64,000 nt of DNA from RYN-230 sp963841695 (GTDB taxonomy: Bacteria > Actinomycetota > Actinomycetes > Streptosporangiales > Streptosporangiaceae), in assembly GCA_963841695.1 (NCBI GenBank), contig CAWJDQ010000014.1, positions 124,001 to 188,000 of the forward strand. The letters are read 5' to 3'. The position numbers and the translations under genes were made by a program. The notes under the pieces are model-generated. The model had not been told where the DNA came from. It worked only from the letters and a program-made list of their open reading frames with translations, and made no database searches. This document shows positions 26,743 through 35,217 of the stretch, in pieces. Each line of letters starts with the position of its first letter. Positions within the stretch are counted from its first letter, which is position 1.

Positions 26743-29150
26743 CTCAGCGACAGCGCGGCCAGGGCCGCGTTGACGATGGAGCCGGGGTCCAGGTCGTGCG
26801 CCCGGTACAGGTCGCTGACCGCCCCGGACTGGCCAAACCCGTCCACGCCCAGGCTGACCGCGGGCACGCCCAGCGCAGAGCCGAGCCAGCTCAGCGTGTG
26901 CGAGGACGCGTCGTGCACGGTGACGACCGGCACCCGGCCGCCGGACGCCCCGCCCCCGAATGCACTGCCCCCGAATGCACTGCGCAGCGCGCCGGGGATG
27001 GACGGCACGGTGGCGGTGCGCACCCCCTGGCGCAGGGTCCGCTGCCAGGCCCGGTAGAGCCGGTCGGCCGAGGTGACGTCCACCACGTTCGCCGCGATGC
27101 CCTCCTCAGCCAGCTCGGCCGCGGCGGCCAGCACCTCGGGCAGCACCGCGCCGGAGGCCGCCAGGTGCACCCGGGGCGTGCCGTCCGCCGGCGGCCCGGC
27201 GTCCACCAGCCGGTAGGCGCCCGCCAGCACCTGGCGGCGCAGCACCGCGTCGCCCAGCCGGTCCCGGGCGGCCTGGAACGGCTGCTGGTCCAGGGCGCGG
27301 GTGGTGAGCCGGAAGTAGTACGAGCCGTCCTCCATCACCGGCGTCCCGTCGCGGGTGGGGCCGAGCGCGGCCGCGCTGGCGGTGGCGATGCCCTGCAGCG
27401 CCCCGCAGAGCAGCCAGTCCAGCGCGGTCGCGTACGCGGGCTCGATGAACGTGACGCCGGGCAGTTCCAGCCCGACCGAGGGGGTGATGGTGGACTGGTG
27501 CGCACCGCCCTCCGGGGCCAGGGTGATCCCGGACGGGGTGCCGGCGACGATGAACCGGGCGCCAGAGTAGACCGAGTAGATGAACGCGTCCAGGCCGCGC
27601 AGCACGAACGGGTCGTAGACCGTGCCCACCGGCAGCAACGGCTGGTCGGACAGGTCCCAGGCCAGCCCGAGCTGGCCGAGCAGCAGGAACAGGTTCATCT
27701 CGCTGATGCCGAGCTCGATGTGATGCCCGTCCGGGCCCTCGGCCCACTTCAGCACGGTGTCCTCGCTCCACGACCGGCGCACATCCGGGCTGAACACCTT
27801 GGTGCGGTTGATGAAGCCGGCCAGGTTGGTGGACGTGGCCACGTCGGGCGCCGCCGTGACCAGGTACGGCGCCACGGCCTCGTCGCGGGACAGGTCGACC
27901 AGGATCCGGCCGAAGGCTTCCTGGGTGGACAGGGGCCGGCCGGTGCGCAGGCCGGTGGCCTCGGGCACGGTCACCGGCTGATGGCCGGGGCGCGGCGGGC
28001 GGGCCAGGTGCTCTCGCCGCGCGGCGGCCCACTGGCCCGCCGGGGTCATCGGGTCGAAGCGGTCCCATTCGGTGCCGGCGGCCAGCCCCAGCCGGGCCCG
28101 CATCTCGTCCACCTGGGGGGTGGCGAGCAGCGCCGAGTGGTTGCGCGGGTTACCGGCGATCGGCAGGCCCCAGCCCTTGACCGTGTACGCGAACACCACG
28201 CTCGGCCGGTCCTTCTCCGCGTCGCAGGCCGCGAACGCGTCCAGCAGGGACCGCAGGTCATGCCCGGCCAGGTCGGTGACCAGGGCGGCCAGCTCGCCGT
28301 CGGCCAGGCCGGCGCAGAACCCGCTCACGTCCTCCGGTGCGCCGTCCAGGAAGCGGCTCCGGACGTCGGCCGGGGCCAGGCCGAACAGCGACTGGTAGTG
28401 CTCGTTGGGCAGCGCGTCGATCCAGTCGCGCAGCGCGGCGCCGCCCGGCCGGGCGAACGCCTGCTGGAGCGCCGCGCCGTACTTGGCCTCCACCACGTGC
28501 CACCCGGCCGCTGTGAACTGCTGCTCCCACTGGGCGATCCGCACCCCGGGCACCACCCGGTCCAGCGACTGCCGGTTCAGGTCCACGATCCACATGACGT
28601 TGCCGAGCCCGTCGGTGGCGGAGTCGGCGACCGCCTCCCAGATGTTGCCCTCGTCCAGCTCGGCGTCCCCGATCAGGGAGATGAACCGGCTGCGTGGCCG
28701 GGGGCCGAAGTGGGCGTCCACGTAGCGGCGGGCCGCGGCGGCGAACAGCGGCGCGGCCGCGCCCAGCCCGACCGACCCGGTGGAGAAGTCCGGGCTGTCC
28801 GGGTCCTTGGTCCGGCTCGGGTAGGCCTGCAGGCCGCCGAACGCGCGGAGCGACGTCAGGTAGCCGCGGTCCAGGTTGCCCAGCAGGTACTGGATCGCGT
28901 GGTACACCGGGGAGGCGTGCGGCTTGACGCTCACCTTGTCCGGGGCGTCCAGGTACCCGAAGTACAGCGCGGTCATCACGCTGACCAGGCTGGCGCTGGA
29001 GGCCTGGTGCCCGCCCACCTTGACGCCGTCCCCGGTCTCCCGGTCGTGGTTGGCCGCGTCCACGATCCGGGTGGCCAGCCACAGCACCCGTTGCTGGATC
29101 TCGGCGAGGACGTCCAGATCGGCCTGCTCGGTACGGGTCATGGTCTTCAT
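26739..29150 (-). CDS. Thiamine-diphosphate E1 enzyme, AceE/transketolase-like
   Basis: 803 aa, homodimeric 2-oxoacid dehydrogenase E1 or transketolase-like enzyme. The ThDP/Mg site is FISLIGDAELDEGNIWEAVA with the closing DLNRQSLDRVVPG. An AceE-like helical part ends VFAYTVKGWGLPIAGNPRNH. The pyrimidine-binding domain has HIELGISEMNLFLLLGQLGL and the C-terminal domain VVTVHDASSHTLSWLGSALG. It is shorter than classical AceE (about 890-920 aa). No E2 or E3 gene lies nearby, so a specialised oxoacid or ketol substrate is possible. A small in-frame repeat GSAFGG occurs near residue 745. It is operonic with the LLM gene. Confidence 0.82.
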   Translation of the reverse strand: MKTMTRTEQADLDVLAEIQQRVLWLATRIVDAANHDRETGDGVKVGGHQASSASLVSVMTALYFGYLDAPDKVSVKPHASPVYHAIQYLLGNLDRGYLTSLRAFGGLQAYPSRTKDPDSPDFSTGSVGLGAAAPLFAAAARRYVDAHFGPRPRSRFISLIGDAELDEGNIWEAVADSATDGLGNVMWIVDLNRQSLDRVVPGVRIAQWEQQFTAAGWHVVEAKYGAALQQAFARPGGAALRDWIDALPNEHYQSLFGLAPADVRSRFLDGAPEDVSGFCAGLADGELAALVTDLAGHDLRSLLDAFAACDAEKDRPSVVFAYTVKGWGLPIAGNPRNHSALLATPQVDEMRARLGLAAGTEWDRFDPMTPAGQWAAARREHLARPPRPGHQPVTVPEATGLRTGRPLSTQEAFGRILVDLSRDEAVAPYLVTAAPDVATSTNLAGFINRTKVFSPDVRRSWSEDTVLKWAEGPDGHHIELGISEMNLFLLLGQLGLAWDLSDQPLLPVGTVYDPFVLRGLDAFIYSVYSGARFIVAGTPSGITLAPEGGAHQSTITPSVGLELPGVTFIEPAYATALDWLLCGALQGIATASAAALGPTRDGTPVMEDGSYYFRLTTRALDQQPFQAARDRLGDAVLRRQVLAGAYRLVDAGPPADGTPRVHLAASGAVLPEVLAAAAELAEEGIAANVVDVTSADRLYRAWQRTLRQGVRTATVPSIPGALRSAFGGSAFGGGASGGRVPVVTVHDASSHTLSWLGSALGVPAVSLGVDGFGQSGAVSDLYRAHDLDPGSIVNAALAALSLR

Positions 29151-29224
29151 TCCACCCCAGGTGACGTGCTGGTCTGGCCAGCTTCGCATTCCCCGGACGC
29201 ACCGGCCAGTCCCGCCCTGAGACG

Positions 29225-29530
29225 ATGGACCGCGTGATCAACTCTCCACAGGTAACCCACGACCCAGACCGTTCCCGGTTCGAGTTCCGCGCGGGCGGTT
29301 CCGTTGCGGAGCTTGTGTACCGGCGCCACGGCCAGCGGATGGTCCTCGTGCATACCGGCGTGCCCGCGGCGCTGGAAGGCCACGGTGTGGGCGGCGAGCT
29401 GGTGCGCGCGGCGGTCGGGTACGCGGCGGGCGAGGGGCTGACCGTGGTGCCGGCCTGCCCGTTCGCGCGGACCTGGCTGGACCAGCATCCGGATGTCGCG
29501 GCCCTCGTGCCGATCGACGCGCCGGCGTAG
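29225..29530 (+). CDS. Short GNAT-like acetyltransferase (YjdJ/CG-type)
   Basis: 101 aa, the compact N-acetyltransferase form with an acetyl-CoA motif but little else: GGSVAELVYRRHGQRMVLVH, VPAALEGHGVGGELVRAAVG (the GHGVGGEL pyrophosphate loop) and VVPACPFARTWLDQHPD. Family members often modify small molecules or glycosyl acceptors; the substrate is unknown. ATG 29225 or GTG 29234 may be the start. It is divergent from the E1-like gene; the next gene starts eight bases after its stop. Confidence 0.8.
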   Translation: MDRVINSPQVTHDPDRSRFEFRAGGSVAELVYRRHGQRMVLVHTGVPAALEGHGVGGELVRAAVGYAAGEGLTVVPACPFARTWLDQHPDVAALVPIDAPA

Positions 29531-29537
29531 CGGGGCC

Positions 29538-30647
29538 GTCATGATGGTGCCGCTGTACGCGCGCTACCTGGCCGCCGCGGTCGGGCTGTTCCTGGTGGTC
29601 ATCGACTGCATCAGCCTGGTCGGCACGCTGATCGTGCCCCGCCCGGTCGGCGGCCGGCTGATGAAGTGGGTGGACCGGCTGGTCCATACCGGGTTCCAGC
29701 TCGGCACCGCCCCGGTCCGGGACTATCACCGGCGGGACCGGATCCTGGCCGCCGAGGCCGCCACGCTGCTGATCTGCCAGCTGCTGGCCTGGCTATTCGT
29801 GGCCTATATCGGGTTCGCGCTGCTGCTGTGGCCGTTCGTGCGGGGCGGGGTCACGCTGTCCTTCGACAGCGCCGGGCCGGCCTTCTGGTTCATCGGGAGC
29901 GACACCGAGCACGGGGCGGCCGACCGCTTCATCCTGTACGCGGCCGCGTTGATCGGGCTGGTCACGGTCACCCTGCAGATCGCCTACCTGCCCACCCTGT
30001 ACTCGGCGTTCAACCGGCGGGAAACCGACGTCGCGCTGCTGAACGCGCGGGCCGGGGTGCCGTCGTGGGGCCCGGAGCTGCTGGCCCGCACGCACTACGC
30101 GCTGGGCTCCGGCACGTCCACCATCAACACCCTCCCCGACCTGTACGACCAGTGGGAGCGCTGGGCCGCCGACATCGCCGAGAGCCACACCACCTACCTG
30201 CCGCTGGTCCGGTTCCGCTCGCCCCGGCCGCTGTCCTCCTGGGTGACCGCGCTGCTTGCGGTGCTGGATTCCGCCGCGATGTACCTGGCGCTGTCCCCGG
30301 AGGCCGCGCCGACCGTGCCGGCCCGGCTGTTCCTGCGCGGCGGGTTCCAGTGCTTCACCGAGATCGCCCGGGCCCTGAAGCTGCCCGTGCCGGAGATGGC
30401 CGATCGCTCGCTGGGCATCAGCCTGACCTACCAGGAGTTCCTGGACGGCATCGCCACGCTGGAGAAGGTGGGCTTCCCGATCGAGCGCAAACCGGCCGAC
30501 GCGTGGCCGGACTTCGTCGGCTGGCGGGTCAACTACGAGCAGGCCGCCTACCAGGTGGCGTGGGCCGTTGACGCGGTCCCGGCGCTGTGGTCCGGGCCGC
30601 GGCGGCACCCGCAGGAGCCCATCCCCCCGATCCGCCCGCGGGCCTGA
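29538..30647 (+). CDS. Membrane protein related to two-pore K+ channels but lacking a selectivity filter
   Basis: 369 aa with helices at about YLAAAVGLFLVVIDCISLVG, LLICQLLAWLFVAYIGFALL and FILYAAALIGLVTVTLQIAY. The segment after the last helix (LPTLYSAFNRRETDVALLNA) is the stretch that follows TM2 in actinobacterial potassium-channel-like proteins. The loop between the helices (SFDSAGPAFWFIGSDTEHGA) has no TVGYG-like filter, so conduction is doubtful. A long soluble C-terminal half follows. The start at ATG 29538/29541 has only a weak ribosome site. It is probably co-transcribed with the GNAT gene. Confidence 0.6.
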   Translation, partial: VMMVPLYARYLAAAVGLFLVVIDCISLVGTLIVPRPVGGRLMKWVDRLVHTGFQLGTAPVRDYHRRDRILAAEAATLLICQLLAWLFVAYIGFALLLWPFVRGGVTLSFDSAGPAFWFIGSDTEHGAADRFILYAAALIGLVTVTLQIAYLPTLYSAFNRRETDVALLNARAGVPSWGPELLARTHYALGSGTSTINTLPDLYDQWERWAADIAESHTTYLPLVRFRSPRPLSSWVTALLAVLDSAAMYLALSPEAAPTVPARLFLRGGFQCFTEIARALKLPVPEMADRSLGISLTYQEFLDGIATLEKVGFPIERKPADAWPDFVGWRVNYEQAAYQVAWAVDAVPALWSGPRRHPQEPIPPIRPRA

Positions 30648-30755
30648 CCCGCGGCCCTGACCCGCGGGCCTGAGCGGCCGCCGCCGAGGGCGCTTACGGA
30701 CGGCATCCCGGCGGTGACCTGCAGTTTTGGGGCCTTAAGCTATGATCTTGGCTGA

Positions 30756-30830
30756 CGGGACGGCCCGGGGTCTGAGTGATCACGCGGACGGGTTCGGGGG
30801 ATAACCCATCGCGGCCGCCGGGCCGTCCCG
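30756..30830 (+). ncRNA. Candidate structured RNA with 13-bp closing stem
   Basis: CGGGACGGCCCGG (30756-30768) pairs perfectly with 30818-30830. Inside is a hairpin GGGTT (30790-30794) / AACCC (30803-30807), plus a possible GCG/CGC extension. A TATGAT box lies at 30741-30746, about ten bases upstream. There is no coding potential in 30650-31110. It does not match tmRNA, SRP, RNase P, 6S or known riboswitches as far as I can tell. Strand is inferred from the TATGAT box. Confidence 0.35.
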
Positions 30831-31112
30831 CTATGCACGCTACCCGTGGGTAGTAAGTGCTCAATACGGTCAAACCGTGAGCTGCGTCACCGCTACGGCG
30901 GCTCCGTTCACGCTGCCCCCGCGGTCCCTCGGCCCGGCCAGGAACCCCCGGATCGCCGGAGGGCCTAGCGGCAGCCCCTCCCTGTCCCGGTAGGCTGCGA
31001 GTCGCTTAGGTATGCCGAGGCAGGAGGTGATCCGCGGCTTGCTGAGCGGTGCGCTCAGCGCCCCGCCGCAGACCGGATCAGTGAAATAGCAGGGCAGAAC
31101 GTAGTTCTTATC
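30831..31112. other. Intergenic before tRNA-Lys
   Basis: No gene seen. It contains a small hairpin CTACCC/GGGTAG around 30841-30855 and the promoter region of tRNA-Lys. Confidence 0.4.
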
Positions 31113-31184
31113 GGGGCGTTAGCTCAATGGTAGAGCAGCGGACTTTTAATCCGTCGGTTCTGGGTTCGAGCCCCAGGCGCCCCA
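31113..31184 (+). tRNA. tRNA-Lys (TTT)
   Basis: A 72-nt cloverleaf: acceptor GGGGCG/CGCCCC with discriminator A, D arm AGCTC/GAGC, anticodon stem CGGA/TCCG with loop CTTTTAA (anticodon TTT), and T arm CTGGG/CCCAG with TTCGAGC loop. CCA is not encoded. No integrase or att-like repeat follows it. Confidence 0.95.
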
Positions 31185-31274
31185 CGAGCAGATTCCCAGG
31201 TCCCGGGATAACCTTGGGGAGCCGCGGCAGTCGCGGGTGCTGAGTACGCCGATATCTGATCCTGAGGTCTGGCC

Positions 31275-31763
31275 GTGGCAACACACCGGTTTCACGGCGA
31301 TGAGCGGCGATTCGACGTGACGGCCGACTTCATCGCCGCCCGGTTCCCGCAGGCCCGGACCGCCGCCGACGTCGCAGGCGGGCAGGGAATGCTGGCGCGG
31401 CGTCTGCGTAAGCGGCACAACATTGATTGCGACGTGGTGGACCCGCGCGGCTGGGTTCTGCGCGGAGTATCGAGCCGCGCCGAAGAATACCGCGCCGATA
31501 TGGCGGGGTATTACGACGTCATCATTGGCTTGCACCCCGATGACGCGCTGCGTGAAGTGGTCAGCTCGGCGCAGGTGCGGCCCGTCGTCGTGGTGCCGTG
31601 CTGCAATTTCTGGCGGCGGGACACCAGGCTCGGCCGGGACGATCTGCTGGGCGCGATCGAGAAGCACCACGCCGCCTACGGCACCTCCGAACGGGTCGTG
31701 CTGGATTTCCGCGGTCCGCATAACCGGGCGCTGGTGCTGCGGCCGGTTCCCCGGCCGGCCTAA
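31275..31763 (+). CDS. SAM-dependent methyltransferase-like protein
   Basis: 162 aa. An N-terminal Rossmann start is seen in ARTAADVAGGQGMLARRLRK (glycine-rich SAM loop), then IDCDVVDPRGWVLRGVSSRA and YYDVIIGLHPDDALREVVSS, and a late VVVVPCCNFWRRDTRLGRDD. The PCC motif after a buried strand recalls the THUMP/TRM or METTL-type methyltransferases that act on RNA. It is short for the class and has no target-recognition domain. GTG 31275 follows GAGGT. It is separated from tRNA-Lys by 90 bases. Confidence 0.6.
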   Translation: MATHRFHGDERRFDVTADFIAARFPQARTAADVAGGQGMLARRLRKRHNIDCDVVDPRGWVLRGVSSRAEEYRADMAGYYDVIIGLHPDDALREVVSSAQVRPVVVVPCCNFWRRDTRLGRDDLLGAIEKHHAAYGTSERVVLDFRGPHNRALVLRPVPRPA

Positions 31764-31996
31764 GACGACCGGCCCTCCTTCAGCTCCTCCAGCACTTCCC
31801 CGGTCACCTCGGCCAGCTGCCTGGCCTGCTCGGCGGCCGCCTCAGCCTGCGCTTCCGCGGCCCGGTCCGCCTCTTTCAGGGCCACGTTCTCGGCCTTGAT
31901 CTCCTCGACCGTGGCCTTGGCCTCGTCGGTCTGCAGATTCAGGCCGGCCGGCTCAGCCTGGGCCTGCGGGTCCGGGTACTCGCTCGATGTCATCAT
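31760..31996 (-). CDS. Small acidic coiled-coil protein
   Basis: 78 aa with a Pro-rich start (MMTSSEYPDPQAQAEPAG) and then one long Glu/Ala/Lys-rich helix (ATVEEIKAENVALKEADRAA and onwards) ending in EELKEGRSS. It has heptad-like spacing but no known family. Its start lies inside the 3' end of the MFS gene (44-base overlap, other frame), so the two may be translationally coupled. The stop overlaps that of the convergent methyltransferase-like gene. Confidence 0.6.
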   Translation of the reverse strand: MMTSSEYPDPQAQAEPAGLNLQTDEAKATVEEIKAENVALKEADRAAEAQAEAAAEQARQLAEVTGEVLEELKEGRSS

Positions 31997-33257
31997 GACC
32001 CGACAAGTTGCCCGGGATCGGCCCTCTACTCGCGGTGAGCGGAGGGAATTCGGCGCGGGTCTCCGGCGCGAACAAGCCGAGGACGGCGGCCAGGCCGAGG
32101 ATCCCGGCGGCCAGCCCGAAGGCCGCGCTGTAGGAGACCGTGTCCACCAGGTATCCCGCCGTCACCGGCCCGGCCACGGTACCGGCGTCCCCGGCCATCT
32201 GGTAGGACGCCACCACGGTGCCGCCCTCGCCGTCCAGGATGTCGCCGATCATGGCCGCGGGCGCCACGTCGAGCAGGCCGGATCCGAGGCCGAGCGTGGC
32301 CAGCGCGATCAGGTATCCCGGCAGGCCGGGCAGCACCGCCAGCATGACCAGGCCGCCGGCCGAGACCGAGCAGCCGGCCACGATGACCGGCCGCCGGCCG
32401 TACCGGTCGGCCGCCCACCCGGCGGGCAGCAGCGCCGCGGCGTTCAGCGCGGCGACGACCAGGAACCCGAGGCCCGTCCACACCGCCGACCGGTGCAGGG
32501 CATCGCGGACGTACAGCGGCACGATCGCGCTGCGCACGCCGACCGCAGCGAAACCGTCGGCCAGGTTGGCGGCGGCCGCGGCGCGGTAGGCGCGGCTGCG
32601 CAGCGCCCGGGCCAGCCCGGCGACCGGCGGGGCGGTCCGCGCCCCGCCCCGGCCAGGCCCGCCCCGGCCAGGCCCGGCCGGCGCGTCCCGCAAGACGACC
32701 GCGGCGATGACCGCGGGAACGATGAGCAGGCCGCCGTAGAGGAAGAACGGCGCCCGCAGCGACCAGGCCGCGAGGAGCCCGCCGAGCGCCGGGCCGCTGA
32801 TCCCGCCCACCAGGAACCCGCCCGAGAACAGGCCGCTGGCCCGGCCCCGGTGCTCGGCGGGCACGCTGACCAGCAGCAGGGTCTGGGCACTGACGCTGAA
32901 CATCGCCGAGCCCAGGCCGCCGATCCCGCGCAGCACGAGGAGCTGCACGAATGATCCGGACAGGCCGGCCAGGATGCTGCTGGCCGCGACGATGGCGATG
33001 CCGGCCGCCATCACCCGGTGCTCGCCGAACCGGTCCACCAGACGCCCGGCGGGCAGCGCCCCGATCACCCGCAGCAGCGCGAACACGCTGACCACGCTGG
33101 CGGCCGAGGTGGTGCTGACCCCGAAGTGCCGGGCGAACGCCGGGATGTCCGGGGCGACGATCCCGAACCCCAGCGCGACCGTGAACGAGACCGCCGTCAG
33201 GATGGTCACCTCGACCGGCATGTCGCGGAACAGGCCGCGATGTTCGCGAGGCATCAC
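31953..33257 (-). CDS. MFS transporter (drug-efflux type)
   Basis: 434 aa, twelve helices. The loop 2-3 motif A is GRLVDRFGEHRVMAAGIAIV and motif C-like GGFLVGGISGPALGGLLAAW points to an antiporter. The second half has a matching motif A in GWAADRYGRRPVIVAGCSVS. The mid loop has a Gly/Pro-rich repeat (GPGRGGPGRGGA). The start is ATG 33257/33254 or the internal MPVEVTILTAV. It heads a two-gene unit with the coiled-coil gene. Confidence 0.85.
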   Translation of the reverse strand: MMPREHRGLFRDMPVEVTILTAVSFTVALGFGIVAPDIPAFARHFGVSTTSAASVVSVFALLRVIGALPAGRLVDRFGEHRVMAAGIAIVAASSILAGLSGSFVQLLVLRGIGGLGSAMFSVSAQTLLLVSVPAEHRGRASGLFSGGFLVGGISGPALGGLLAAWSLRAPFFLYGGLLIVPAVIAAVVLRDAPAGPGRGGPGRGGARTAPPVAGLARALRSRAYRAAAAANLADGFAAVGVRSAIVPLYVRDALHRSAVWTGLGFLVVAALNAAALLPAGWAADRYGRRPVIVAGCSVSAGGLVMLAVLPGLPGYLIALATLGLGSGLLDVAPAAMIGDILDGEGGTVVASYQMAGDAGTVAGPVTAGYLVDTVSYSAAFGLAAGILGLAAVLGLFAPETRAEFPPLTASRGPIPGNLSGHDDIERVPGPAGPG

Positions 33258-33375
33258 GGCATTCTCCCAGCTAGCACCGACAGCTCCGGATCAGCCGTCA
33301 TGCCCCGGATTCGGGAAGGCTGGCGCGAGCCGTTCCATCCTCGATCCGCGGCCCGGCACGCGGTGTACTGCGGGC

Positions 33376-33585
33376 ATGGCTACCCTCCAGCACCCCGCCT
33401 ACGAGTACCGGGGCTCCACCGCCCACCGCACGGACACACCCGTGTTCCACGAGGTCGAGCAGAAATTGCACGCCGGATGGCTGTTCGATCCCCGGCTGCC
33501 CGCCCCGGGGGCGCTCCGCCGGGCCGCGCCCCGCCGTCGCCACGCCAAGGTCAGTCACCGGGCGCAGCCCGGCTCGCCGGGCTGA
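33376..33585 (+). CDS. Small hypothetical protein
   Basis: 69 aa starting MATLQHPAYEYRGSTAHRTD and ending in a basic Arg/Pro/His-rich tail. No family recognised and no strong ribosome site. The first 45 residues look protein-like (TPVFHEVEQKLHAGWLFDPR), which is the main reason to keep it. Confidence 0.4.
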   Translation: MATLQHPAYEYRGSTAHRTDTPVFHEVEQKLHAGWLFDPRLPAPGALRRAAPRRRHAKVSHRAQPGSPG

Positions 33586-33595
33586 CGGCGCCGGG

Positions 33596-33820
33596 CTAGC
33601 TGAGCTTCCTGAGCGCGTCCAGCACCCGGTCGAGGACCTCCGGGGGCGGCGGGAAATCCGTCTCGCCCGCCACTTCCGGTCCGTCGATACGGACGTAGTC
33701 CCAGTCCGCGTAGACGGCTGGGTCCGGCCACCCGGTGTCACTGGCTCCCGGTGTGCGCTGCGGCAGGGTCTCGCCCGGGCCAGCCGCGGAGGTGCGCGGC
33801 CGCGGCACCCGGGGGCCCAT
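33596..33820 (-). CDS. Small hypothetical protein
   Basis: About 74 aa: MGPRVPRPRTSAAG, then a sensible C-terminus DWDYVRIDGPEVAGETDFPP and EVLDRVLDALRKLS. There is a weak GGACGAGA before ATG 33820, and the frame stays open to 34003. No family recognised; the stop lies only 11 bases from that of the convergent small gene. Most of 33821-34040 shows nothing else. Confidence 0.4.
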   Translation of the reverse strand: MGPRVPRPRTSAAGPGETLPQRTPGASDTGWPDPAVYADWDYVRIDGPEVAGETDFPPPPEVLDRVLDALRKLS

Positions 33821-34050
33821 GTTCTCGTCCGTGAGGACAGCCTCCTCTGCTCGGCGTCGCGGGCCCGTTTCCGGCCTGATTACCGGCCGGCTACCCGGGG
33901 CAGTGCGGCCCAAACGGTACCGGCCCAGGCGTATCGTCCCGGTGACCCAGCCGCTCGGCGGCCCGGCGTGTCGCTCTCCCGGGGCGGTCCGCGCGGTGAG
34001 CACGATCCTCGGCGCGAGCCCCGCCGGACGACCGCCCTAGAGTGACGGGC

Positions 34051-34689
34051 ATGGAGTTTCAGGACGTGATCCGCAGGCGGCGGATGGTGCGCGCCTATAC
34101 CGACGAGCCTGTCGCCGAGGAGTCCGTGCAGCGGATCCTGGCCGCCGCGAACCGGGCGCCGTCCGCCGGCTTCAGCCAGGGCTACGCCCTGCTGACCTTG
34201 CAGGGGCCGGAGCAGCTAGGCCCGTTCTGGGAGCTGCTGTCGCGCTACCACGGTGATGAGGACCAGGCTGCACCGTCCTTCGAGCCGGTCACCCGCGCGC
34301 CGCTGGTCGTCGTGCCGCTGTCGTGCAAGGACATCTACCTCGACCGGTACGCGCGCCAGGACAAGGGCTGGGCGGACCGCGACGAGGGGCACTGGCCGGT
34401 GCCCTACTGGGATATTGACACCGGCTTTACTGCGCTCCTCATGCTGCTGGCCGCGGTCAACGAGGGCCTGGGCGCACTGTTCTTCGGCATTCCCCCGCAC
34501 CAGATCGGCGAGTTCCGCGAGCTCTATGGAGTGCCCGCTGACTACCTGCCGATCGGCGCGGTGGCCATCGGTCATCCTGATCGCCCGGCCGACCGGGGCG
34601 GCTCCGCCAAGGTGATCAAGCGCCGGAGCCTGGACGAGCTGGTCCACCGCGGTCACTGGGGCCGCCGCCCGCAGGGCGGGACCGTCTAG
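34051..34689 (+). CDS. Nitroreductase-family FMN protein
   Basis: 212 aa starting MEFQDVIRRRRMVRAYTDEP, the classic nitroreductase opening with FMN-phosphate Arg residues, then RILAAANRAPSAGFSQGYAL. The middle region, with DIDTGFTALLMLLAAVNEGL and GALFFGIPPHQIGEFRELYG, completes the fold. It resembles the F420/cofactor-type subfamily in which the protein ends soon after PIGAVAIGHPD. The stop shares CTAG with the convergent HATPase gene. The substrate is unknown. Confidence 0.85.
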   Translation: MEFQDVIRRRRMVRAYTDEPVAEESVQRILAAANRAPSAGFSQGYALLTLQGPEQLGPFWELLSRYHGDEDQAAPSFEPVTRAPLVVVPLSCKDIYLDRYARQDKGWADRDEGHWPVPYWDIDTGFTALLMLLAAVNEGLGALFFGIPPHQIGEFRELYGVPADYLPIGAVAIGHPDRPADRGGSAKVIKRRSLDELVHRGHWGRRPQGGTV

Positions 34690-35180
34690 GCGTGCGCGCG
34701 GAACAGGTGCTCGCCGGCCGCCCCGGGCAGCCAGCTCAGGGCCTTTTCGAAGTGCACGGTGGTCTCGGCCGTCGCCGGTGAGCTGGAGGTTGTCGGTCAC
34801 CGCATCGATGATCGTCAGGCCCCGGCCGTGCTCCGCGGTCACTGGGCCGGCTCAGCGGGCGGCGGCCCCAGCCCCGGGTCCGCGGGCCCCTCGCCGCGGT
34901 CGACGGTGTTGACCACCTCGATCACGCAGCGCCCGTCCCGGGCCGTGGCCAGGACCTCGTAGTCCATCCCGGGGCCGGCGTGCTGGATCACGTTGGCGCA
35001 CGCCTCGCCCAGGGCCAGGGCGATGTCGGTCCGGGTGTCGGGGGCCACGCCGAGGGTCTCCAGGCAGCTATCGAGGACCTGGCGGCTGACCGGCACGCTC
35101 TCGGCGTCGCGGGGCATGAACAGCGCCATCGTGATCTCCACGTCATCCACCTCCGGGGCAGGGGCACCGACCATCGGCAC
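34686..35180 (-). CDS. HATPase (anti-sigma regulatory/SpoIIAB-like) ATP-binding protein, two frameshifts
   Basis: About 165 aa joined. The N-box region is TDIALALGEACANVIQHAGP, with strands MDYEVLATARDGRCVIEVVN around it. After GPPPAEPA a frame change near 34842 gives VTAEHGRGLTIIDAVTDNLQ (the G-box GRGL). A second near 34778 gives TTVHFEKALSWLPGAAGEHL and the stop at 34686. It is a single-domain kinase of the RsbW type, probably controlling a sigma or anti-anti-sigma factor elsewhere. Confidence 0.75.
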
Positions 35181-35217
35181 GTCCCCTGCGCAGTTCCCGG
35201 GAGAGACGACCTCTAAC

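Noticed and set aside
26796..29237. 813-aa plus-strand ORF
   Set aside because: It mirrors the E1-like gene; its Arg/Gln/Gly/Ala-rich composition has no motifs.
31113..31184. tRNA-Lys as an integration site
   Set aside because: No integrase gene and no repeated 3' tRNA segment were seen on either side within the window.
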